Below, one piece after another: positions 23,126 through 33,590 of a DNA stretch of 64,000 nucleotides; position 1 is the stretch's first letter; each line of letters opens with the position of its first letter. This DNA comes from Cyrtodaria siliqua (lineage: Eukaryota; Mollusca; Bivalvia; Adapedonta; Hiatellidae): positions 660,001 to 724,000 of the forward strand of contig JAWPHD010000004.1 of NCBI GenBank assembly GCA_037043455.1, in the 5' to 3' direction. A program made the translations under genes and the position numbers. The notes under the pieces were generated by a model. It saw only the letters and a list, made by a program, of their open reading frames with translations. It did not search any database and was not told where the DNA came from.

Positions 23126-24635
23126 GTTTTAATTTGATTTTTTCCGGTTTTGTATTGTTTTGCCTGATATAGTGCTAGATACAGCTGAATAGACGTCAGA
23201 TGGACATATTTCAGTTCTATGTTTTCGCTCGTTTTCACATAAAACGCGTTTGATATTTAAATAAACAAATTTAATTTATAATATTTTTCATGGTTAAGAA
23301 CAAATAGATAGAAATTTGTATCAAGATCTTGTTTTTCGTGGATAACACAGTATATTTACATATGGTGGACATTACATAGTTAAAATCACGCTGAATATGG
23401 ATTTGTTGGTATTTAAACTGAAACTAAGAATGATACTAACAATACAATTCTTATTAATTAAAATGTGAAATTTGAAGGCCAATAGAGCTTATGTGATGGA
23501 AATTCGTTAACTTTTTCATCTTTCATCCAATATTCTTTACCAATCTAGGTCAGATTGAATTTCCTTGAATTTTTGAAAAGGCTATAACAAATAAATATGA
23601 ATAGTCAAATGTTAACAAATGTTAACAACTAGTACTCAATTCATATTGATGTCCAATAAGTTATTTCCCTTGATGATATTTTTCCAAAAAGATTTTTTTT
23701 TTTTAAATTATAACGTTACGATCCTCCGCTAAGTTTATTCAAATGGTTATCCTGTAGTCAAATTTTACAGTTTTACAGAAAATTAGATCTACGTAAGAAT
23801 ATATTCTTCTCTAAAACTACAAGAGCTGTATTTCTAAAATTGTTCTTATTGGCTAATGTTTCTCTACCACGTTTGTTCAAAAATTGATCCCGTTGTTGTG
23901 GTTGTTATTAACTGTTTTAGTCCAGAGATTTTTTTTTAAATTGTTATGGAAAGTTTCTTTGGTATTATTTAAGTAAAAAATTATCATTAAAATAGTATGT
24001 CACCGCCGTTTCCAAAGGTCCATTATCATACTCTTTTCTAATGAGTTTATATTAAATATTGTTTAGATTACACACATTGTTAGGTATGTTGACATGTGCA
24101 CTGTAACATGTTAAACGCAAAAGTTTGACATAGAAATCATATATAATTAGCTTAGTATATATTTTTATATATGTTTTTCGATATTAAAAACTAACATTCT
24201 ATTTTTCTATTACAATAGGACAAATACTACTCAGAGCAACCCACACCCTCTATTTTCTTAATAACTAAAAATGGTCAAAAATGACAGAACAAAATATGAG
24301 AATAAAACATGCTTAATATTTGATAGTTACTGTCTTAAATCCTACATTATATCCATGTATACCAGAATGCAAACAAACAGGATAAATAAATAAACAATTA
24401 TGTTATCAAGTAAAATTATGATTTAAAAGATAAAATACTTGGACTTGTCAGAACTTGTCCAGCCAACATTCTTCAGGCATAAATGCAATTCTGAATTTTC
24501 GAAAACAAATTTTTCCTCACTTATTTTGGAAGCATTCTGAGGTAGACTATGACACAATGGATTCTCTCACTGTTTATATTAGTACAGTTATGAATTTATT
24601 AGAGACGAGTTTAAATTCATGTTCTTAAAAACATG
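23126..24635. other. SLC22 intron, part upstream of the PLE insertion
   Basis: AT-rich intron sequence. A ~55-bp segment (CCGTTTCCAAAGGTCCATTATCATACTCTTTTC context, 24,003-24,040) recurs near 30,940-30,975, so a dispersed repeat is present. No other feature was seen. Confidence 0.5.
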
Positions 24636-24645
24636 CTTTACTAAT

Positions 24646-27071
24646 TACTTTACTATTCGAAAGCGTAAATCTAGGTCTCATGGTCTTAGGCATAATGGTA
24701 ACATCAAACGTAAATCGCGTGTAATTATTTCTGTCGTTGATTTATATACTATTTTTAGACAGTCTGGAAAGCATTCTATGCTTTCACGGCTTACCTCTTT
24801 GTCTATTTCTTCACTAAAATTGATCGACGAGGAAGCCGACAAAATTTTCATTCGTACAGATCCCTTGTATAACACTGCTTCCATAGTTCAAAGCTACACA
24901 CAACATGTTCTCCGACCCCATATTGATAAGGAGTCTGATCACGTCAGGCATTTTCTAAAACTACTATATATTAATAAAGGTATTGATTTCATTGACATGC
25001 CTAGTATTTTTCAGGATACTCATGTAGTTGATTCTATCCCAAAATATTTCAAAAATTCCGAAAGTCCTGTAATTTATTATAAGTATAAAAAGCCTATTAG
25101 AAATATTATTTTCCACTACAACAACATAGTTTCTGACCTTGATATAGTACATAATACTCCTAAGGAATGTGAATGCAACACATCAAAATTTTGCTATGCT
25201 CCAGCAGGTCATGCCATCACTGGTAATTTTGATATTGTTAATAAACGTATTCGGCATTTGTTTTCGAAAGGTCCTAAATATAGATTACCTTCAACTATTG
25301 ATTTTAATGCCTGTCGTGCCCAGATCGCCCACTCCATTGAAGATTTTAGTATAAAATGGTGTCGTAGAGAACATGCGTACCCAAACTCGCTTTCTACTTG
25401 GAAAAAGTCTATTCTTAAAATTATAGATACACGTATTAACATTTATAATGCTAACCCCTCTTTACTACCTCCGAGACCTAGGTTTTCCTTTCGTCATCTA
25501 AAATCGGGAATTCAGGAATTTCATAATAAATTTGTTTTAGTTCCTGCAGATAAAGCAGCTAATAATGTAATTATTGTTTGACGCCTACATTACGTCAATG
25601 TTTTATCTCTGGAACTCGGCAGCACCAATTCGTATACTCCAGTTAATTCTACTGAGGATGATGTTGTTTCCGCACATATCACTCGTGCACTACTTTCAAG
25701 GCTGGAGTAAACGATAAGCAAAATAAACTGCCTACCATGTACTGGATTCCTAAATTACATAAAAATCCGTATAAGGCTCGCTTTATTTCTAATTCTAGTG
25801 CCTGCACCACAACAAAAATCTCCAAACTTTTAACTTCTTGTCTTACTGCCGTTAAAGATCACGTTAAACTATATTGTGATAAAACTTATGAAAACTCTGG
25901 GTTTAATTTATTTTGGTCTATACACAATTCTGGAGACGTTCTTGATAAAATTTTCAATAAAGGTCAAGTTTCATCAATAAGTACTTATGACTTCTTTACA
26001 CTATATACAACCTTACCACGTCATCTTATTAAAGACAAGCTAATTTCTCTTATTCAAAAAACATTCGCTAGAGAAAATACTACATTTTTGGCATGTGATA
26101 ATATTAAAGCGTTTTTCACTAACGCCAGTTTAGACAATTATACTATGTGGACTTGCTATTAAGTTTGTGAAGCACTCATCTTCCTATTAGATAATATTTT
26201 CGTCAGGTATGGTACCACCGTTTATAGACAAATTGTTGGTATCCCTATGTGTACGAACTGTGCACCACTTGTCGCAGATTTGTTTTTATTTTGCTATGAA
26301 AGGGATTTCATGTTGAGTCTTTTACCAGATACCCAGGCAGATGTTATTGAAGCTTTTAATGACACCTCTCGGTATCTGGATGACAAACTGAACATTGACA
26401 ACCCTTTCTTTCCAACTATGGTTCATAATATTTATCCTAAAGAACTTCGGCTTAATAAAGAAAATATATCTGATAATAACGCTTCTTTTCTTGATTTTGA
26501 TCTCTCGATTGAAAATGGTAAAATAATTAGCAAAATCTATGACAAGAGAGATGATTTTAATTTTGACATTGTTAATTATCCCCACTTGGATGGGGATGTT
26601 CCCCGAGCAACTTCTTATGGGGTTTATCTGTCTCAACTTATTCGTTTTTCTAGAGCTTGTACTCGAGTTGAGGACTTTAATATTCGTAATCTTTGTATAA
26701 CTAAAAAGTTACTCAATCAGGGTTACCGTTACCACAAACTTCGTAAAACCTTTGCAAAATTGTATTATCGTAACCCTGATCTTCTTTCCAAATATAAATG
26801 TAATTTTAGGACTCTTCTGCGACAAGGACTATCACAATCTGACTTCTATGGTGATGTGATTTATAAACTTCGTAAGATTCTTGGTCATGATCACTTTCAT
26901 ACTATCTTTGTTAAACTTGTTAAAAAGTTTATCAAAAGAGGTTATAACCCTTTCATTTTGCAACGTACTGCATGCTTGGTGGTGGACCCTTTTACAGTTC
27001 GCCACTATGCTTTCCTCTTTAATTGTACGATGACCGGACAGGCTGTGGACACTATGATGACGCCTACCTAA
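24646..27071 (+). pseudogene. PLE reverse transcriptase (nuclease missing, frame broken)
   Basis: Reading from the truncation: RKRKSRSH linker, CxC motif (KECECNTSK at about 25,165-25,190), ADKAAN near 25,550 before the RT fingers, a TGA codon at 25,579-25,581 that copy 1 also has, then RT motifs YDFFTLYTTLP, MCTNCAPLVADLF and RYLDDK (Lys follows the two aspartates where copy 1 has Ile). Damage is a one-base loss near 25,690, TAA at 26,160-26,162 (Glu in copy 1) and Gly to Cys in the GIPMGTNC block. The stop at 27,069-27,071 ends the RT. It could not be active as it stands. Confidence 0.8.
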
Positions 27072-27572
27072 AGCCCATTGGGACGGTGGCGTTTGATGTT
27101 TATCCATGATCTTTCTTGTCGTGCCCTTAATGGTGTATTCTCTTACTGCTCTGGCTTCTGCCAAGTCAATGAGTACCTTCATTGTGGCTTTCTAGGCTAT
27201 TGTTTTTTTGTATTATATTTACACGAGCATATTTGTGTTTTACTTATATTGCCTATTGATGATGCCTTGTTGGTTAGAGATTAGATCATGGCGGGGATTT
27301 CTTTATTTACACTGTCCTGTTTTAATGGAATGACAGTAGGGAACGTGTGAGGTTTGGTGCACCCTAGAACCGGTTTAAACCCCCAGTGGCCTACTTTGCC
27401 ACTGACCGTTCCAAGGCGGTAGCTCTATTGTCAACCCTTTTGTGTTTGTGATGTCGTTTGCATTTTTTATTACTTTTGCCTTTTCGTTTGTCTGTTTGCG
27501 TGTTTGTTTTTGTGTTTTGTGGTTGACTGTCGTCCTTGAATGCTGCTTTCCCTGTCCGATATCTTTATCCTT
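24646..27572 (+). mobile_element. Naiad-type PLE copy 2, 5'-truncated, with 10-bp target duplication
   Basis: The direct repeat CTTTACTAAT flanks the element exactly (24,636-24,645 and 27,573-27,582). The 5' end falls just before the basic RKRKSRSH linker, so the GIY-YIG nuclease is absent. The RT gene and a 0.5-kb 3' tail are complete up to the terminal TGTCCGATATCTTTATCC. It lies in the sense direction in the last intron of the SLC22 gene. Confidence 0.9.
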
Positions 27573-27582
27573 CTTTACTAAT

Positions 27583-27801
27583 GATCTTATAAATGATAAC
27601 ATGCCAATAACTATAACGTTTACTCAATGTCCGAAAAAAGGTAGTCCGCATTATTGTGTATAAGTGTAAAACATGACTCACTTTGTGTACATAGTGCCAT
27701 CATACACCAACGCATCAGAAGATAAATTCACTTATATACACCTTGTCTACTATGTTATTGTTCATGCTATTTATAGTTTTATATGTTCATTTTATTTTTA
27801 G
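27583..27801. other. SLC22 intron, part downstream of the PLE insertion
   Basis: Short AT-rich intron end, with a T-rich tract before the acceptor at 27,800-27,801. Confidence 0.6.
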
Positions 27802-27919
27802 TGAGAAATCAGAAGATACATATGAAAAACCAAAATCAGATGATGAATATGAATATGAAGAATCGGAAGAACATGTTAACACAGCGTTTGACGCCACCGA
27901 GTGGAATACTCGTTTGTAA
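27802..27919 (+). CDS. SLC22-type transporter, last exon (acidic C-terminal tail)
   Basis: The acceptor TTTATTTTTAG ends at 27,801, and the frame continues in the correct phase to TAA at 27,917-27,919. The ~38-residue tail is acidic and tyrosine-rich (KSDDEYEYEESEEHV) and ends FDATEWNTRL. Many SLC22 carriers end in a PDZ-type or acidic cytoplasmic tail. It is assigned as the last exon from phase, position and composition; there is no alignment proof. Confidence 0.65.
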
Positions 27920-28890
27920 GGAAATTGACATTTTGCCGGTGATAATCTTTTTTAATTGTGTAGTTTGCGTCATATAGATTGGATTGTGCAGTGGCTGTCA
28001 CATATGCAATTGGTTTAAACATATTTTTTGCAACATTTACATTAGTTTGCAAAAAGTTCTACAACATTAGTTACGGCCCGTCCCTGTACAGTTTGTTTAT
28101 AAAATAAATAGTATGGCAGTTTTTATTATCATAAAACATTTTAAACGAAAAGTATAGGAAATGCATTACTGAAGTAAACAGATATATGTAAAGAGAAAGG
28201 AAGAGGAGGAAAAGGACAGACAGTTAAAGACGTCTCTTAAGGGATCAAATGTGAACAGTGAGTTTCATCGAAAACGCCTGGTATCTTTAATATGTTTTTG
28301 CACTGCTATAAACACAAGCTCATTATCTCTATTGTTCAGCTCTGTATTACCAGAATACAACTTATCAACACTTAACGGGTGGAACGGTCGTGTCGAAATA
28401 AAGAGCGTACGCCTTTGCTCATTAAATATGCAATTAAATAACATTAACAGCATATTCCACATATTCCTTTGCTCTGATCTTTATTTGAGGAAGTTTGCGT
28501 ACAGAACATCGGTGTTTCTATCCAGGTGCCCGCCCGTGAACGAAAAGTGCCATGAGCGGCACCTTGGGTCTTCCTCCACGAACTGAAGCTGAAAATCCAA
28601 TTCAATTACATTCGATCCTTAGCTCCGAATATTTCATAAGCATGTTAAATCAAACATTTCATTTCACAATTTCTATAATCACCTTTTTGAAACTATGCAA
28701 GCAAGGGTTTGAACAAATAACACCTCCTATGAAGTCCTTCATTTGAATAACTTTTGATGGCAGAGATACTGTGTGCATAGGTCGTCAGCATAGATTAAAA
28801 CAGGAAAACTGATTATAGGAAATTGCAACTAAAATTGCAATTGGAATTATTGCTATTTGGCATGTTTGTACCCAGGACGAAGAGGTAGTT
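27920..28890. other. 3' flank of the SLC22 gene; no further gene
   Basis: It probably holds the 3' UTR. The open frames at 28,251-28,586 overlap on both strands and show no domain. Confidence 0.5.
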
Positions 28891-28903
28891 TTCGTTATCC
28901 TAT

Positions 28904-29080
28904 AGCCGCCTCGGAAACTCAATAGATAAGGTATTGGCTTTAGAGTCCACGTAGGTTCGCTTCCTGGTAGAGACGTGTCTTCGGGGAAACGCCAACCTTC
29001 ATCTCATCTCCACATTTAGTGGCTGTACCAATATAACATAATATGTTGTGTTAGCGGTATGTAAAATCCCATTTCATTCA
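28904..29080 (+). mobile_element. tRNA-derived SINE with 13-bp target duplication
   Basis: The direct repeat TTCGTTATCCTAT flanks it (28,891-28,903 and 29,081-29,093). The head has an A-box-like AACTCAATAGATAAGG and a B-box-like AGGTTCGCTTCC. The body ends GTGTTAGCGGTATGTAAAATC and the tail is CATTTCATTCA. The element is 177 bp and looks complete. Confidence 0.88.
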
Positions 29081-29093
29081 TTCGTTATCCTAT

Positions 29094-31454
29094 GAGCCTC
29101 TTAATCGAAGGTTATTGGTCTTGGATAAAGAATGTGTATTGTATGTTCTCAAACTTAGGAACAGTACCGTAGGATAATTACGGTTTTTAAAAACCGCATT
29201 TTCCGTTGCAATCTTATTTAAATAGTATGCTCTTTAGTAATCTGGTATATATAATTGCATGTATATTTACCTTGTTCTAAATATCTTCATTATCTTATGT
29301 AACTCTGTAGGTTATACACATGTTTTGTATTGTTAGTTGCTGAATTTTATTTCTTATCCCATTGTTTCAATTTCATTTTGCCAATATCAAGATTTCTAAT
29401 AAACACAGATCAACTAAATCGTTTATTACTGAATGAAATACAGTGGCTTATTCATGTACATATTAAGTTGCTGATATACTGATTGTTTTAAAACATCTTT
29501 TTTTATGAAAATCCTTTTTGTGGTCATAATTTAAACAACGCTCCTAATTCATTATGTTACTGTTCTACATGATGATATAATCATATGAATTACAACTGTT
29601 ACTTAACCCGTTCTGGTCATTGTATTGTTTTGATATTTAAAGTAGCTATCCCGCCTTCAACAGTCAAATTTTACAACATACTTACACCGGCTCTTACCCG
29701 GCTGATGACGAGTTTTACATTATCTTACGTTTTTTGAGAATCCATACACTATACACACAATATATATCGGTTAAACCAGCCAGGCCAAACGCCAAAACCG
29801 GAAAGTCGAATTAAGAGTTACCAACTCATAATTCATTTGATGCATATTCAATCAAGTGAATGTAAGCTTTGTACACACTACATGTATATACATTGTGCAG
29901 TATTTTCAAGTCCTACACTTATGTCGAAAAGTCATGCTTTTAATTTTCATTAAATTCTAGTTCGTTACGGAGATATACTCCAGAACATAGATCATGCATC
30001 CTCGACACCCCCTACCCACCCCACACACATTAACGTTTGAGGTAGTGTCCACTTAGTAATGATCACTGACTTCTTCTGTGTATTATACTTGTTTAATACA
30101 GAAATATAATACGTCATTATATTAGTATTGACATCTCTGTTTAAAAGTGTCAGTTTAACGCAATAACATTTTGTCCTAGCACATGTTGACCAGAAATCAA
30201 TTATATTTGCGTAAATAAGCACATATCCATATTGTATGGTAGAGGCATACATCCCATTTCGGATTAATATCCTGAGCAAAATAATTGGCAATCAACGTAT
30301 ACGTACAGTGATAACATTTCATGGCCTTGAAGGTCATAACTAATTGTTTACTAACGTATTATTATATCAACATTGAGTTTATTTATTTTTCATCACGCAC
30401 CTTTACCTACCCTTGCGTTGTGACCTATATACTGATTAAGGACATATTTCCAGCCTATTGCTTTTGGGAGAGGAGAGAATGTGTATAGGTAACTGTAAAT
30501 CACTGTTAGAAATACAACTGCATGAGACAATTGTGTTATTCAAGTTTGTATCAGAAGATAATCTATCAATATAACTTTTGTATCAAACATAAAAGCAGGT
30601 GTATCATTAGTCTTTGTTTTACTTTTGTTCTAAAAACAACGAATTATATTTATTACAGTTTACAAGTTAATAATTTTTCAGGGTTTTTCTTTCCTAGAAA
30701 GTAAAGTTCAAGGTATTATATACTGCTGTACCCTAGATACTGATACATATAGTAATGCTAGTCAAAGAAAACACTTTATTCGGGCCTCAAATTATATATC
30801 TGAGCTAATCAGTCATGAAGCATGTTAGCAGTAAATAAGCAAGCTAGAGGGCGTGAGCGGTAGCTAGCATAGTTCACTACCGCTCATGAACAGTCTCAAT
30901 CAAACGAGACTGCAATATTTTGTTTGTGTCGTGTTCGGCCGTTTCCAAACGTCCATTATCATACTCTTTTCCATGTCTTTTCGATGAACATTTAAAGTTG
31001 GGAAATAGGTCCTTAATTGACTTTATGTTTTTCCATAAAGTACAAACAGCTGACAATATACTTACACCGTAATATGCCTTTTTACTGGTCACATTATGCA
31101 GGTACAAACACCTTTCACTGCTACAATGTTCGGCACTTGTACAATGAACATTAGTGTTCAGTAACGTTTTTTGCACGACTTTGGGACATACCTGCATGAC
31201 TTGAACATACTGCTCAATGTATAAACAATTATATACATTCACCTGATTTTTTCTGTTGAACATGATAAGCATTTAATATCGAAAACAAAAACATGTTTTA
31301 AGGAGGTCTTACATAAGTATTGCCTGTTGTCCAGTCACATTCATAACTTGAATAAAATATTGTTTAAATTAAACAATATGTCCCAAAGTTATCCATGATA
31401 ATCATACTATTACTTTTTCATTATATTCTGGTTCTTTACAGATGATTTACTCTA
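29094..31454. other. intergenic repeats; no gene supported
   Basis: Dispersed repeat segments shared with other parts of the window lie at 29,640-29,850 (with 16,855-17,000), 30,300-30,420 (with 11,070-11,180) and 30,940-30,975 (with 24,003-24,040). A GTCTC..GAGAC hairpin is at about 30,890-30,910. The 131-codon minus frame at 31,272-30,877 lies in this repeat and has no recognisable domain. Confidence 0.45.
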
Positions 31455-31605
31455 GAATATTGGTCATTCCTCCGCCATCCTAACCCCAAACCCACCCCCA
31501 AAATATGTCATTCCTCCGCCATCCTCACCCCATTCCCACCCCCAGAATATAGGTCATTCCTCCACCATCCTCACTCCAAACATACCCCAGAATATAGGTC
31601 ATTAT
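31455..31605. repeat. tandem repeat, about 52-bp unit, three copies
   Basis: The unit contains GAATATAGGTCATTCCTCC(G/A)CCATCCTCACCCC. A related single segment lies near 29,975-30,030. Confidence 0.8.
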
Positions 31606-33303
31606 TTTCTAACTTACTATGTTGGTCCAAAAATAAATATTTTTTTCCTATATCAATTGTGTTTATTGTGATAAAAAAAGACAACAACTATTCGGAGGTA
31701 ACGATCGTGTCTTGCAGTCGGTTAATTCCAAAACAAAGACGGAAGGAATTAAAATCGCAAAGCCTGGGATACAGTTAGCCGTTCAGAAATACTATAATGG
31801 ACGTAACCATCCGCCGAAGCTGTAGATTTCAACGGCCATGTTTACATAAGTATCTGCCGTCTGTATCTAACCCACTATTGACAAAAGCCAAAGCGCCGCC
31901 ACTCATCAAACTGTGTAAACCAAAGTCACGTTTATCCTCTCCTACAGAATGTAAAGCGTCATAATCCCTATTGCCCTTGTCTAAGACAAGGGAACTGACT
32001 TATCAGCTAACTCATATTGACCGTTGTTTTTGTACCACCTTATTTTAAAAAAATAACAAGAGGCCCACGAGGGCCTGTGGATGCTCTACTGGCTAAAACG
32101 GCTCTATATCAAGGGTTGTCAACATAAAATTTCCATCAGTACTTATTTTAAAACATTGCAAAAACAATAGTGCTAGGATGGCCTTAGATCGATCACCTGG
32201 TAATCATGGGCAATAAGTATGCTGTGTCTAATCTGGCATTGGTATTTTTTAATTTGTCCCACTTTCTTCTATGAATGAAATTTCATAAAAATGGGTGGGG
32301 TGTTTATGTTAACATTCTAAACAAATATGGTATAGATCAGATAAAAAATGAAGTAACTACATGTGTGACACTATGTCACCAGGGCATTAATAAAAAAGAA
32401 GTCCGTGCTCCTTACTACACACTTTAGTAACCTTTAAAGCTACCCCATTTTAATGTCCGATCGTATAGTGGTATATTAATTCTAACAGACTTTACTGTCC
32501 AACAAATCTTTACATTCTGCAGATGCTAACAGATTATCCCAAATCCTCACACATTCTCTCAGATTCCCACATATTCTTACATATTCTGCTCTCGCTAGTA
32601 AACATCACTGTATATATATGCTACCACGTGCAATAATCTTATTGGATTTTGACAAATTTATTCAGTTGGTCGTAATAAAGTATCCCCGCCTATGATATAC
32701 CTCAGTAAGGTAATATTATATCTGCTATTTGAGAAGAGCATCCCAAATTGTAGAACAATGGTCATTTACTATTAACTGCGAGATACTTCTACCACTTGTT
32801 ATTAAACTATTATTATTACTTATTAAAGGGTCTGGTAGTGTTACAAATTCCTCCCATATTTAATTTGAAATGTTATAATTAAATTAGAACAGTTCTAATA
32901 GAGTTCTTTGACTAAAATGTAAGATTAAATGTTTGTGCCATTAGTCACTGTATAACACATAAATAAATCCAGTTACACATAGAAGAAAGAATGCAGTTCA
33001 AATCCACGGTAAATGTAAATGCTAAGGAACAAAAGTTAGCCACAAGAATCACTACAAAGCGTCTATGTATATGGCCACGTCCACTGCCATCGTTGTCCCG
33101 GTATCGTCATGGATTGTCCAGTTGACCAAACGTTACACCATCGGCCTTCAGACGAAATAATGTTTGTCGTACCATTTTAGATAACCGCAAGTCCCTTTAA
33201 AGTTGTATGCAGAGAGTTCATTAATCTGTCCAGGTTAATATACTCCGTAGGATATCAGCAGGTAAATTCCCTATAGGTTATTAAGAACACCTGTTAGTAA
33301 TAT
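31606..33303. other. intergenic; bivalve-type dispersed repeat at about 32,050-32,400
   Basis: AACAAGAGGCCCACGAGGGCC at 32,050 resembles the start of a dispersed repeat that I recall as common in bivalves; I cannot confirm it here. The interval ends at the Polinton boundary. Confidence 0.4.
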
Positions 33304-33559
33304 AGATACTGAGGGTATAGGGCCAGTTCCTCCCTCGCGACAAATAATCAGCCATTATTAGTTGTCTCCTGTTGCCCTTAACACAAACATTTTGCAAACG
33401 TCAAGATGACGATGTCATGCTTGTTGCCAGACCCCCACACAACTATACAAACTGCTTGATTGTCATTTGCTTAGGAAGATCGTTACCAGTACCCTCAGTA
33501 TCTATTAATTTTGTAAATAACTAAAACATTTGCAACTCATTAAACGAAGTCTTCATCAT
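33304..33559 (+). repeat. Polinton left terminal inverted repeat
   Basis: Matches the complement of 60,909-61,164 over 256 bp with no length difference and roughly 90-95% identity by eye. It starts AGATACTGAGGGTATAGG. The complement of AGATACTGAGGGTA recurs at 33,490-33,503, so the first 200 bp form a cassette with its own inverted ends. The innermost ~55 bp correspond to the 3' end of the integrase gene at the other terminus. Confidence 0.93.
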
Positions 33560-33590
33560 AGCTCTGCGTATCATTTTTTACCATGGAATT

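Noticed and set aside
27072..27572. a specific SECIS element in the PLE tail
   Set aside because: Several ATGA sequences occur, but I could not find one with the needed AA loop and GA partner at the right distance by eye; left as a check, not a feature.
30877..31272. 131-codon minus-strand gene
   Set aside because: It lies in a dispersed repeat (part recurs near 24,003), has no domain, and its composition matches the non-coding surroundings.
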